Source: Mycolicibacterium phlei | Lineage (GTDB): Bacteria > Actinomycetota > Actinomycetes > Mycobacteriales > Mycobacteriaceae | NCBI RefSeq assembly: GCF_001583415.1 | Contig: NZ_CP014475.1 | Coordinates: 4,712,001-4,776,000, forward strand | Reading direction: 5' to 3' | DNA length: 64,000 nucleotides | Notes under the pieces: model-generated | What the model was told of the DNA's origin: nothing | What the model saw: the letters and a program-made list of their open reading frames with translations, nothing else | Database searches by the model: none | Shown here: piece by piece, positions 16,907 through 26,052 of the stretch | Position numbering within the stretch: the first letter of the stretch is position 1 | Layout of the letters: every line of letters starts with the position of its first letter | Made by a program: the position numbers and the translations under genes

Positions 16907-19164
16907 TGGCCGATCCCGAACGCGAAGCCACGGACAGCGAGCCGCTGGTCGGCACCCAGCCGGCCAGCATCGACGACATGCTGATGGACTCGGCGTCCAC
17001 CGTGCGGCCGATGGCCACCCAGGCGGTGTTCCGCCCGCAGTTCGACGACGACGACGTCTCCGGCGGCACCAGCCGGACCGAACCGCAGAACCACAGCGCC
17101 CAGACCCGCGCGTTGTCGCGCACCCGGCGCCTGGGCGGCGGGCTGGTGGAGATCCCGCGGGTGCGGGCCAAGGATCCGCTCGAAGCGCTGATGACGAACC
17201 CGGTGGTGGCCGAGTCGAAGCGGTTCTGCTGGAACTGCGGCCGCCCGGTCGGCCGGGCGCGAGACGGTGCGCCCGCCCGGTCCGAGGGCTCGTGCCCGCA
17301 CTGCGGCAGCGCGTATTCGTTTCTGCCCCAGCTCAATCCGGGCGACATGGTGGCCGACCAGTACGAGATCAAGGGCTGTATCGCGCACGGCGGGCTGGGC
17401 TGGGTGTACCTGGCGTTCGACCACAACGTGAACCGGCGGCCGGTGGTGCTCAAGGGCCTGGTGCACTCCGGCGATGCGGAGGCGCAGAAGATCGCGATGG
17501 CCGAGCGGCGGTTCCTCGCCGAGGTCACCCATCCGGGGATCGTGAAGATCTACAACTTCGTCGAGCACCCGGACAAGCACGGCAACCCGGTCGGCTACAT
17601 CGTGATGGAGTACGTCGGCGGGACCTCGCTCAAACAGGCCAGGGGCGAGAAACTGCCGGTGGCACAGGCGATCGGCTACATGCTCGAGATCCTGCCCGCG
17701 CTGGGCTATCTGCACTCGATCGGACTGGCCTACAACGACCTCAAGCCCGAGAACATCATGATCACCGAGGAACAGCTCAAGCTGATCGACCTCGGCGCGG
17801 TGTCGACGATCAACTCATTCGGCTACCTGTACGGCACCCCGGGCTATCAGGCGCCGGAGATCGTGCGCACCGGCCCGACCGTGCAGACCGACATCTACAC
17901 CGTCGGCCGCACCCTGGCCGCGCTGACGCTGAAGCTGCGCACCCACAAGGGCCGCTACGTCGACGGGCTGCCCGAGGACGATCCGGTGCTGACCGAGTAC
18001 GACTCGTTCGGCCGGCTGCTGCGCCGGGCCATCGACCCGGACCCGCAGCGCCGGTTTGCCAGCGCCGAGGAGATGTCCGGTCAGCTGCTCGGCGTGCTGC
18101 GCGAGGTGGTCGCCAAGGACACCGGATCGCCGAAACCCGGTCTGTCGAACGTGTTCTCGCCGACGCGTTCGACCTTCGGGATCGATCTGCTGGTCGCGCA
18201 CACCGACGTCTACCTGGACGGGCAGGTGCACTCGGAGCGGCTGACCGCACACGAGATCGTGCGGGCGCTGCCGGTGCCGCTGGTGGACCCGACCGACGTC
18301 GCCGCACCGCTGCTGTCGGCCAGCGTGGTGAGCCAGCCGGTGCAGACGCTGGATCAGCTGCGCGCGGTACGGCACGGGGCGCTGGAGTCCGAGGGCATCG
18401 ACCTGACCGGCTCGGTGGAACTGCCGCTGATGGAGGTGCGCGCGCTACTCGACCTCGGCGACGTCGCCAAGGCCACCCGCAAGCTCGACGACCTCGCCGA
18501 GCGGGTGGGCTGGACGTGGCGGCTGGTGTGGTTCAAGGCGGTCTCCGAGTTGTTGACCGCCGACTATGACTCGGCGACAAAGCATTTCACCGAGGTGCTG
18601 GACACGCTGCCCGGTGAGCTGGCCCCGAAGCTGGCGTTGGCGGCGACCGCCGAGCTGGCGGGCGCCCCGGACGCGGGCAAGTTCTACAAGACGGTGTGGT
18701 CCACCGACAACGGGATCATCTCGGCGGGGTTCGGGCTGGCCCGCGCGCAGTCGGCCGCCGGGGAGCGCGAGGAGGCGGTCAAGACGCTGGACAAGGTGCC
18801 TGCGATGTCGCGGCACTTCACCACCGCCCGGTTGACGAGCGCGGTGACGCTGCTGTCCGGCCGGTCCACCAGCGAGATCACCGAGCAACACATCCGGGAG
18901 GCGGCCCGCCGGGTGGAGGCGCTGCCGGAGACCGAACCGCGGGTGCTGCAGATCCGGGCCCTGGTGCTGGGCACCGCGCTGGACTGGCTTGCCGATCACA
19001 CCGCCAGCACCAACCACATCCTCGGTTTCCCGTTCACCGAGCACGGCCTGCAACTGGGGGTGGAGGCGTCACTGCGGGCGCTGGCCCGGGTGGCCCCCAC
19101 CCAGGCACACCGCTATGCACTGGTCGACCTGGCCAACAGCGTCCGTCCGACGAGCACATTCTGA
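16906..19164 (+). CDS. pknG: Serine/threonine protein kinase PknG
   Basis: A 752-aa soluble kinase. An acidic N-terminal region with Thr residues (possible autophosphorylation/FHA-docking sites) precedes a rubredoxin-like metal site (C108/C111 and C130/C133). The kinase domain at ~150-400 has the Gly-rich loop AHGGLGWVY, Lys183 and the catalytic-loop form YNDLKPENI (the usual HRD Arg is absent, as in M. tuberculosis PknG). A TPR-type helical C-terminus follows. Known partner: GarA, through which PknG controls the TCA cycle and glutamate metabolism. The start is the ATG at 16906, overlapping the glnH stop. Confidence 0.97.
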   Translation: MADPEREATDSEPLVGTQPASIDDMLMDSASTVRPMATQAVFRPQFDDDDVSGGTSRTEPQNHSAQTRALSRTRRLGGGLVEIPRVRAKDPLEALMTNPVVAESKRFCWNCGRPVGRARDGAPARSEGSCPHCGSAYSFLPQLNPGDMVADQYEIKGCIAHGGLGWVYLAFDHNVNRRPVVLKGLVHSGDAEAQKIAMAERRFLAEVTHPGIVKIYNFVEHPDKHGNPVGYIVMEYVGGTSLKQARGEKLPVAQAIGYMLEILPALGYLHSIGLAYNDLKPENIMITEEQLKLIDLGAVSTINSFGYLYGTPGYQAPEIVRTGPTVQTDIYTVGRTLAALTLKLRTHKGRYVDGLPEDDPVLTEYDSFGRLLRRAIDPDPQRRFASAEEMSGQLLGVLREVVAKDTGSPKPGLSNVFSPTRSTFGIDLLVAHTDVYLDGQVHSERLTAHEIVRALPVPLVDPTDVAAPLLSASVVSQPVQTLDQLRAVRHGALESEGIDLTGSVELPLMEVRALLDLGDVAKATRKLDDLAERVGWTWRLVWFKAVSELLTADYDSATKHFTEVLDTLPGELAPKLALAATAELAGAPDAGKFYKTVWSTDNGIISAGFGLARAQSAAGEREEAVKTLDKVPAMSRHFTTARLTSAVTLLSGRSTSEITEQHIREAARRVEALPETEPRVLQIRALVLGTALDWLADHTASTNHILGFPFTEHGLQLGVEASLRALARVAPTQAHRYALVDLANSVRPTSTF

Positions 19165-19343
19165 GGCGCGACTACTACGGATTCCGTAGATAGCGGCAGC
19201 AAATCCGGTCCTGTTGGCCGGTCGAATCGTCATATCTGTGCTTGTCATGAGAGTCATGGTCAACCCCCGGATTCCGTAGTAATCTGCGTCACAGGTTGAG
19301 GTCACAGCCGCTGCAGAATTGCCCGACCCCCAGGGAGTGCACC
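19165..19343. promoter_or_regulatory. Intergenic region with duplicated CGGATTCCGTAG operator-like motif
   Basis: CGGATTCCGTAG occurs at 19178-19189 and again at 19268-19279, exactly 90 bp apart. The first copy is extended to CTACGGA-T-TCCGTAG, a 15-bp odd palindrome. The second touches a TAATCT -10-like box (19280-19285) upstream of the STAS gene. The spacing and position suggest a paired binding site for a regulator of that gene. The family is unknown. Confidence 0.5.
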
Positions 19344-19790
19344 GTGACCGCAGTAGGCACCTGCCGGGTGTTCCGTCCGGATCCGCGCACGCTCGACCGG
19401 CGCGAGCGGCATCACCGCGGATGTTTCTCGGCCGCCCATCGGGAGAACTGGACCGTGGTGGTGACCGTCGAGGGCGAGGTCGACGCCGCCAACAGTCGCG
19501 CCCTGGCCACCTACATCGAAGGCCAGATCGCCGGCGCCCGGCGCCTGGTGATCGACCTGCGGATGACCGACTTCTTCGGCAGCGCCGGGTTCGCGGCGCT
19601 GCACTACATCAACGTGGTCTGCTCGCGCTCCGGCGTCGACTGGGTGATCCAGAGCGGCCGCCAGGTGCGCCGCCTCTTGGCGATCTGTGATCCGGCGTGC
19701 GAGCTGCCGCTGGAGCGCACCCGCTCACCCCTTGACGAGGTCCGCGCAGGCGCGGGCGATCGCAAGCTCCTCATTGGTGGGCACCACTAG
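19344..19790 (+). CDS. STAS-domain protein (anti-sigma-factor antagonist type)
   Basis: A 148-aa protein. The GTG at 19344 is chosen because AGGGAG lies about 7 nt upstream. Residues ~35-125 form a STAS fold: VEGEVDAANSRALATYI, then DLRMTDFFGSAGFAALH, in which the Ser after FFG matches the phosphorylated Ser of SpoIIAA-like antagonists. Such proteins release sigma factors from anti-sigma kinases; no partner kinase lies beside it. The last ~66 nt overlap the convergent ackA gene. Confidence 0.8.
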   Translation: MTAVGTCRVFRPDPRTLDRRERHHRGCFSAAHRENWTVVVTVEGEVDAANSRALATYIEGQIAGARRLVIDLRMTDFFGSAGFAALHYINVVCSRSGVDWVIQSGRQVRRLLAICDPACELPLERTRSPLDEVRAGAGDRKLLIGGHH

Positions 19791-20852
19791 CACCGCCGTC
19801 GGCGACTCGTCGGTCGAGATGCGTCGTGCGGTGCGTTCGGGGCTGGCGTTGCGTTCCTCGTCGAGTTCGATTCCGAGTCTCTGCAGACCGCGTAGCGCGT
19901 CGCGGCGGACCGCGGCGTCGTTCTCCCCCACCCCGGCGGTGAACGTGATGACGTCGGCGCCGCCCAGCAACGCCAGGTAGGCGCCGATGTACTTGCGCAG
20001 CCGGTGGATGTAGACGTCGTAGGCCAGTCGGGCGTCCTCGTCACCGGCGTCGATGCGCTTGTGCAGCAAGCGGAAATCGTTCTCCCCGCCCAGCCCGCGC
20101 ACGCCCGCGCTGTGGTTGAGCATGTCCTCGATGTCCTCGACGGACATGCCCGCGGTGCGCCACAGGTAGACCAGCACGCCGGGGTCGATGTCACCGGACC
20201 GGGTGCCCATCACCAGGCCCTCCAGCGGTGTCAGCCCCATCGAGGTGTCCACGGGGCGGCCACCGACGATCGCCGACGCCGACGCCCCGTTACCCAGGTG
20301 CAGCACGACCTGGCGCAGCTCCTCCAACGGTTTTCCGAGGAACAGCGCGGCCTGTTCGCTGACGTACTGGTGTGAGGTGCCGTGGAATCCGTAGCGCCGC
20401 ACATGCCACTGTTCGGCGACGTCGCGGTCGATCGCGTAGGTCGCCGCCGCGGCGGGCAGGTTGTGGAAGAACGCGGTGTCGAACACCGCGATGTGTGGCA
20501 GGTCCGGCAGCGTCCTGCGCGCCACCTCGATCCCGAGCAGTGCGGGCGGATTGTGCAGCGGCGCAAGGGGAGACAGCTTCTCGAGGCGGGCGATGAGGTC
20601 GTCGTCGATCAGCGTCGGCTGGTAGATGTCGGGTCCGCCGTGCACCACCCGGTGGCCGACGGCGACCAGGCTCCCCACCACGTGGTCCAGCCGTTCGGAG
20701 GCCACTTGCAGCGCCTCGCCGTGGTCGCGCACCTCGGCCTCACCGATGCGCTCGACGATCCCCCTGCCCACGGTCTCTCCCGAAATCGGGTCCATCACCG
20801 CGTATTTCAGCGACGACGACCCCGAGTTGAGGACCAGGACGTTCCCGCTCAT
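19725..20852 (-). CDS. ackA: Acetate kinase AckA
   Basis: A 375-aa ASKHA-fold kinase converting acetyl phosphate and ADP to acetate and ATP (reversible). Family motifs: VLNSGSSSLKYAV (residues ~5-17), VFDTAFF, RRYGFHGTSH, HLGNGAS and FTAGVGEN. The start at 20852 overlaps the pta stop (ATGA), so Pta and AckA are made together for acetate overflow or uptake. Same order as M. tuberculosis Rv0408-Rv0409. Confidence 0.97.
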   Translation of the reverse strand: MSGNVLVLNSGSSSLKYAVMDPISGETVGRGIVERIGEAEVRDHGEALQVASERLDHVVGSLVAVGHRVVHGGPDIYQPTLIDDDLIARLEKLSPLAPLHNPPALLGIEVARRTLPDLPHIAVFDTAFFHNLPAAAATYAIDRDVAEQWHVRRYGFHGTSHQYVSEQAALFLGKPLEELRQVVLHLGNGASASAIVGGRPVDTSMGLTPLEGLVMGTRSGDIDPGVLVYLWRTAGMSVEDIEDMLNHSAGVRGLGGENDFRLLHKRIDAGDEDARLAYDVYIHRLRKYIGAYLALLGGADVITFTAGVGENDAAVRRDALRGLQRLGIELDEERNASPERTARRISTDESPTAVLVVPTNEELAIARACADLVKG

Positions 20853-22930
20853 CGGTCCTGCGCCTGGATCGCGGTGATGGCGACGGTGTTGACGATGTCC
20901 TCGACGAGCGCGCCGCGGGACAGGTCGTTCACCGGTTTGTTGAGTCCCTGCAGCACCGGGCCGATCGCGATCGCCCCCGCGCTGCGCTGTACGGCCTTGT
21001 AGGTGTTGTTGCCGGTGTTGAGGTCCGGGAAGATCAGCACCGTCGCGCGCCCGGCGACCGGGGAGTCGGGCATCTTCGATCTGGCCACCGAGGGTTCGAC
21101 CGCGGCGTCGTACTGGATCGGTCCGTCCACCAGGATCTCGGGTGCCCGCTCGCGCACGAGTTCGGTTGCGGTGCGGACCTTGTCGACGTCGGCGCCGGAG
21201 CCGCTGGTGCCGGTCGAGTAGGACAGCATCGCCACCCGCGGCTCGATGCCGAACCGGGACGCGGTCCGCGCCGAGGAGATCGCGATGTCGGCGAGCTGTT
21301 CGGCCGTGGGGTCGGGCACGATCGCGCAGTCCCCGAAGGCGAGCACACGGTCGGCCAGGCACATCAGGAAGATGCTGGACACCGTCGAGACGTCGGGCTG
21401 GGTCCGGATGATCTCGAAGGCCGGGCGCACGGTGTGCGCGGTGGTGTGGCGGGCGCCGGAGACCATGCCGTCCACCAGGTCGTTGTGCACCAGCATGGTG
21501 CCGAAGTAGGAGACGTCGTGCATGGTCTCGCGGGCCTGTTCGAGGGTGACGCCCTTGTGCCTGCGCATCTCGGCGTACTGCTCGGCGAACTTGTCGCACA
21601 GCTCGCTGGTCTGCGGGTCGAGCACGGTCGCGCCGGCCAGATCGACCCCGAGTTCGGCTGCGCGGGAACGGACCTGGGATTCGTCACCCAGAATCGTCAG
21701 CTCGGCGACCCCGCGCTGCAGCAGCCTGCCCGCCGCGGTGAGGATGCGGTCGTCGTCCCCCTCGGGCAGCACGATGCGCTTGCGGGCGGCGCGGGCCCAC
21801 TCCATCAGCTGGTAGGTGAACATCTGCGGGGTGACGACCGCGGGGATCGGGATCGCCAGCTGCTCCAACAGATCGTCGAGGTCGACGTACTGCTCCATCA
21901 GCGCGATCGCGGTATCGATCTTGCGGACCGAGTGCGCCATCACCCGGCCACGGGTCGAGGCCACCCGGCTGGCGGTCTCGAAGGTCCGGAACCGGGTGGT
22001 GATGATCGGCAGCCGCAGCTTCAGGCCCGACACCAGCGCCGCGATGGCCGGGTGCAGGTCCAGGCCACCGTTGAGGATGATGCACGACAGCGACGGAAAC
22101 CCTTCGGCCGCATGGGCGCTGGCCAGCGCGAGCACGACGTCGGAGCGGTCGGCGGCCGCAACCACGGCGACGCCTTCACTGATCCGTTCCAGCACCCGCT
22201 CGGCGGTCATGCCGGCCACCATCAGATCCATCGCCTCGCGGGACAGCAGCGCGGGGTCGCCGCTGATCAGTGTGCCCTCGACGGCCTCCTGCAGTTCGGC
22301 CACCGACGGCGCCACCAGCAGCGGTTCCTCAGGTAGCGCATAGCATTTCGGGCCGGCAGCGGCGAGCGCGTCGCCCACCGCGCCCAGTTGCGCCGGGTCG
22401 CAGCGGTTGGCGACGACGGCGGCGGTGTGTGCGTGCTGGGCGGAGATCTCGGCGAGACAGATGTCGACGATGTGGGCGACCTGCTCCGGGGTTCGGTCCT
22501 TGGCCTTGACCGCCAACACCACCGGGGCGCCGAGGTTGGCGGCGATGCGGGCGTTGGTGGACAGCTCGCTGGGCGCCGCGACGTCGGTGTAGTCGCTGCC
22601 GACGATCAGCACCGCGTCACAGCGGTCGGCGACGCGGTGGAAGCGGTCGACGATATCGGCGAGCGCGGCGTCGGGGTCGTCGTGCAGTTGCTCGTAGCTG
22701 ACGCCCACGCAGTCCTCGTAGGGCAGTCCGGCGGTGGCCTGGCTGAGCAGCAACTCGAGGATGTAGTCGCGGTCCTCACCGAGTCGGGTGATCGGACGGA
22801 ACACGCCGACTCTGGCAACCTTCGCCCGCAGCCGGTGCAGGATGCCGAGTGCGACCGTCGATTTGCCGGTGTCCCCCTCGGGTGAGGCGACGTAGATCGT
22901 CGATGCGGCGGCTGACTCGTGCGGAGGCAC
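20849..22930 (-). CDS. pta: Phosphate acetyltransferase Pta (long form)
   Basis: A 693-aa enzyme interconverting acetyl-CoA and acetyl phosphate. The N-terminal ~370 residues form the regulatory part, with a P-loop-like SPEGDTGKST (~15-24) and a DRTGG-type domain. The catalytic PTA_PTB domain occupies the C-terminal ~320 residues (RIVLPEGDDDRILTAA, STGTSGSGADVDKV, FPDLNTGN). The length matches the long Pta class of mycobacteria. It is the first gene of pta-ackA. Confidence 0.96.
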   Translation of the reverse strand: MPPHESAAASTIYVASPEGDTGKSTVALGILHRLRAKVARVGVFRPITRLGEDRDYILELLLSQATAGLPYEDCVGVSYEQLHDDPDAALADIVDRFHRVADRCDAVLIVGSDYTDVAAPSELSTNARIAANLGAPVVLAVKAKDRTPEQVAHIVDICLAEISAQHAHTAAVVANRCDPAQLGAVGDALAAAGPKCYALPEEPLLVAPSVAELQEAVEGTLISGDPALLSREAMDLMVAGMTAERVLERISEGVAVVAAADRSDVVLALASAHAAEGFPSLSCIILNGGLDLHPAIAALVSGLKLRLPIITTRFRTFETASRVASTRGRVMAHSVRKIDTAIALMEQYVDLDDLLEQLAIPIPAVVTPQMFTYQLMEWARAARKRIVLPEGDDDRILTAAGRLLQRGVAELTILGDESQVRSRAAELGVDLAGATVLDPQTSELCDKFAEQYAEMRRHKGVTLEQARETMHDVSYFGTMLVHNDLVDGMVSGARHTTAHTVRPAFEIIRTQPDVSTVSSIFLMCLADRVLAFGDCAIVPDPTAEQLADIAISSARTASRFGIEPRVAMLSYSTGTSGSGADVDKVRTATELVRERAPEILVDGPIQYDAAVEPSVARSKMPDSPVAGRATVLIFPDLNTGNNTYKAVQRSAGAIAIGPVLQGLNKPVNDLSRGALVEDIVNTVAITAIQAQDR

Positions 22931-23179
22931 GGGTTCAGCCTAGGTCACAGGGGCGGGTACTTCGACTACCTGCCACCGCGGGACGGAAAGTGGCAGCCGC
23001 TGCCAAACATACCTGTGACCTTACTCTCAGTTACCGCACATACCTTTGCGACTATCCAGATTCCGCACGTATGAACAGTTGAACGAATTGATGAATCGGT
23101 AAATTTTCTTGCCTCGCGACTCACAGCAAACTTATTTGGTTAGGTTTGCCCGGGTCGCCATCCAGGACGGTTGGAACTC
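22931..23179. promoter_or_regulatory. Divergent regulatory region between pta and the polysaccharide cluster
   Basis: No gene. Symmetric elements are dense. GGTCACAGG (22943-22951) and CCTGTGACC (23012-23020) are exact reverse complements. TGGCAG-CCG-CTGCCA (22991-23005) is a perfect hyphenated palindrome. CATACCT recurs at 23008 and 23039. CAGCAAAC (23125-23132) matches the arm of the inverted repeat at 2828-2835. TAGGTT (23142-23147) is a possible -10 for the plus-strand cluster. The regulators are unknown. Confidence 0.5.
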
Positions 23180-24640
23180 ATGGCTGACACCGCACTCCAC
23201 GCGGCCCTAGCGGACGGTGCCGGCAGCTACCCCGGCACCTCGTGGACGGACCGCATCCGCGCGTTGTGGTCGAGCTTCGCCGGCCGCGTCGCCGTACTGA
23301 TCGTGCTGTTCACCATCGCGTGCGGTTCGGACTACCTCAGAAGCCTCGCGGACGCCGTGGACGGTTCCCGGGTGCCGATGCTCGCGCTGGCACCGGCCCT
23401 GGTGATGCTGGCGGCAACCGGGTACCGCCGGGCGCCCCACGGGGTCACCGACAACGAGTCCGACTGGATCTTCGTCGCGGTGGTGTGCGGCGTCGCGCTG
23501 GCCGGGGTGTGGATGGCCGCGACCCGGTATCCGACGCTGTCCGGGTTGTGGCAACTCCACACCCAGTTCGGTGTCCTGTTCGCCGCGTCCTGCGCGATGA
23601 TCCTGTTCGGGGTCCGCCACACCGCCCGGTTGTGTCCGGTGTGGGTCTTCACGATCCTGGCCTCGGCCCCGGTGTTCCACATGCTGGCCGCGGCGAAGCT
23701 GGGCGGCACCGACGCCGCCGTGGCCTACGTGTGCGTCGCGTTCGGCACCGTTGCCGCCGCTCTCGCCGGTGCGCAGGCCACCCCGGGCTGGCGCCTGCTG
23801 ATCACCGCCGCGACCGCGGCGCTCGGCGTGGCGACGGTGCAGGTGCTCGTCGGGCACACCTCCGTGTTCGTCACCTCCGCGGTCGCCTCCTGCGTTGTCC
23901 CGGTGCTGGTGATCGCAGCCGCGTGGCGTCACGCCCATCCGGCATCGCGCGTGGTCGAGGGCGCGCCGTTCCCGACCCGCTCGTGGCGCTCGCTTGCCGG
24001 GCTCGTCGTCTTCGCCGTCGTCGTCGGGCTGTTGCAGTTTCCGCACTCGACACCGTCGATGTCCGCCTCGGCGACGGCGGGGTGGGCCGAACGGGCCGGC
24101 CTGACCCCCGTGGCGGACCTGCCGTTCATCACCGGCTTCCTCGGCCCACGTTCGAGCCTGGTGCGTTACGTGGCGCCCCGCAGATCCGGCTTCGGCGTCG
24201 CCGCGGTCGACGTGATCACCACCGACGACGCCGCCGTTCTCGCCGACTATCACGACGCGGTGTGGTACCCCTCCTCGCGCCCGTTGAACTACCGCGACAC
24301 CGCATCGGTGAACGTCGGCCTGACGCAGATCGGCATGCGGGAGATTCAGAGCGACGCGGAGACCGCGAGCGAGGATTCACCGGAATGGTATGCCCTGACC
24401 TGGAACTGGCGCACCGCCGCCAGCTATCAACAGGTCACCGTCATCGTCAACCAGAACCCCGGCACCGACGAACCGCCGCTGCCGCAGCCGTTGGGCTGGC
24501 GCACCACCGTGCTGTACCCGCTGCTGTGGCACAGCAGGCAGCAGACCGACAACGTGTCCACCGTGCCGCCGAAGGTGGTGCAGTACGCGCGGGAGGTCAC
24601 CGCCGGCGTGATCGCGTCGAGGTACGCCGCCGATGCATAA
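23180..24640 (+). CDS. Multi-pass membrane protein with C-terminal extracytoplasmic domain, function unknown
   Basis: A 486-aa protein. The ATG at 23180 is preferred to an in-frame TTG 9 nt upstream because GGAA precedes it. Residues ~35-300 hold about eight hydrophobic helices; from ~305 a soluble ~180-residue domain follows, then TTVLYPLLWHSRQ. The build (helices with CAMILFGVRHTAR, then an EpsI-like soluble tail) recalls exosortase/EpsI fusions, but I cannot place the catalytic Cys-Arg-His with confidence. First gene of the GT2/BcsB-like cluster; it overlaps the GT2 gene by 8 nt, so a role in export or processing of the same polysaccharide is inferred. Confidence 0.7.
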   Translation: MADTALHAALADGAGSYPGTSWTDRIRALWSSFAGRVAVLIVLFTIACGSDYLRSLADAVDGSRVPMLALAPALVMLAATGYRRAPHGVTDNESDWIFVAVVCGVALAGVWMAATRYPTLSGLWQLHTQFGVLFAASCAMILFGVRHTARLCPVWVFTILASAPVFHMLAAAKLGGTDAAVAYVCVAFGTVAAALAGAQATPGWRLLITAATAALGVATVQVLVGHTSVFVTSAVASCVVPVLVIAAAWRHAHPASRVVEGAPFPTRSWRSLAGLVVFAVVVGLLQFPHSTPSMSASATAGWAERAGLTPVADLPFITGFLGPRSSLVRYVAPRRSGFGVAAVDVITTDDAAVLADYHDAVWYPSSRPLNYRDTASVNVGLTQIGMREIQSDAETASEDSPEWYALTWNWRTAASYQQVTVIVNQNPGTDEPPLPQPLGWRTTVLYPLLWHSRQQTDNVSTVPPKVVQYAREVTAGVIASRYAADA

Positions 24641-26045
24641 GGTCTGGCCGCGCACCGCGCTGCCCGAACACTTCTCGGCGCGGAAGACGTTCAGCCGGGC
24701 GCACTCTCGCTGGGGTCTGGTCCTGGCGACCGCGCTGATCGTGGGCGGGGTACTGCTGCCGGGCGTGGTGCTGCCCGCGGTGATCACCGCGGTCGCGCTG
24801 TTCTACCTGGTATCGGTCCTGGACCGCAGCGTGTTGCTGCTGCGGGGGTTCCAGCGGTCCTCGCTGGTCTGCGTCAGCGACGAGGAGGCGCTGGCCATTC
24901 CCGATGACGAGCTGCCCGTCTACACGATCCTGCTGCCCGTCTACAACGAGCCGTCCATCGTGCAGAACCTGATCCACGGCGTCGGAAAACTGGTCTACCC
25001 GAAGGACAAGCTGGAGACCCTGCTGCTGGTCGAGGAGGACGACCAGGCCACCAGGGACGCCGTGCGCGAACTCGACATGGAATCGGTGCGGGTCGTGATC
25101 GTGCCGCACAGCCAGCCCAAGACGAAACCCAAGGCGTGCAACTATGGGATGTCGCTGCCCGGGCTGCGCGGTGAGCTGGTGACGATCTACGACGCCGAGG
25201 ACATCCCGGATCCGCTGCAGTTGCGCAAGGCCGTCGCGGCTTTTCGCCGGCTGCCGCAGGAGGTGGCGTGTCTGCAGGCCCGGCTGGGCTACTTCAACGA
25301 ACGCCAGAACCTGTTGACCCGCTGGTTCTCCCTGGAGTACGACCAGTGGTTCGGTCTGGTGCTGCCCACCGTGGAGGCCGCCGGATGCGTGGTGCCGCTG
25401 GGCGGTACCTCCAACCACCTCAAGACCGCGGTGTGGCATGAGGTCGGCGGGTGGGACGAGTTCAACGTCACCGAGGACGCCGACCTCGGTGTCCGGTTGG
25501 CGCGCAACGGCTATCGCACACAGGTGCTGGACTCCACCACGCTGGAGGAAGCCAATTCCGATGTCCTGAACTGGATCCGGCAACGGTCGCGCTGGTACAA
25601 GGGCTACCTGCAGACCATGCTCGTCCACCTGCGCCACCCGCGCGCGCTTCGCCGCGAGATCGGCACGGTGCCCATGCTGCGGCTGATCAACATGACCGGT
25701 GCGGTGCCGTTCACCGGGGTCGTCAACCTGATGCTGTGGGCCCTGCTGGCCCTGTGGATCAACGGCCGCGCACCGTTCATCGCCATGATGTTCCAACCGG
25801 TCCCGTACTACGTCTGCCTGAGCCTGTTCCTCGTCGCCGGGCCCGCGTCGGTCTACATGAGCCTGATGAGCATCAGCGTGCTCGGCAAACCGCACCTGTG
25901 GTGGCCCGCGCTGCTGGCGCCGGTCTACTGGTTCCTGCAGTCGGTCGCCGCACTCAAGGCCTTCTATCAGTTGCTGTTCCGCCCGCACTTCTGGGAGAAG
26001 ACCGTTCACGGTCTTGCCACCCACCCCGTGGCCCAACCCACTTAG
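24633..26045 (+). CDS. Cellulose-synthase-like processive glycosyltransferase (GT2)
   Basis: A 470-aa membrane GT2. Two TM segments near residues 30-70 precede the catalytic domain, with LLPVYNEPS (~98-106), substrate-binding DAED, TED (catalytic base Asp) and the QRSRWYKG motif (QxxRW, polymer channel), as in BcsA and other processive synthases. About four TM segments follow. There is no PilZ domain, so no c-di-GMP control by that route. Directly followed by a BcsB-like gene, so the pair resembles a BcsA-BcsB core that makes and translocates a beta-linked polymer; the sugar is unknown. Confidence 0.88.
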   Translation: MHKVWPRTALPEHFSARKTFSRAHSRWGLVLATALIVGGVLLPGVVLPAVITAVALFYLVSVLDRSVLLLRGFQRSSLVCVSDEEALAIPDDELPVYTILLPVYNEPSIVQNLIHGVGKLVYPKDKLETLLLVEEDDQATRDAVRELDMESVRVVIVPHSQPKTKPKACNYGMSLPGLRGELVTIYDAEDIPDPLQLRKAVAAFRRLPQEVACLQARLGYFNERQNLLTRWFSLEYDQWFGLVLPTVEAAGCVVPLGGTSNHLKTAVWHEVGGWDEFNVTEDADLGVRLARNGYRTQVLDSTTLEEANSDVLNWIRQRSRWYKGYLQTMLVHLRHPRALRREIGTVPMLRLINMTGAVPFTGVVNLMLWALLALWINGRAPFIAMMFQPVPYYVCLSLFLVAGPASVYMSLMSISVLGKPHLWWPALLAPVYWFLQSVAALKAFYQLLFRPHFWEKTVHGLATHPVAQPT

Positions 26046-26052
26046 GATCTCG

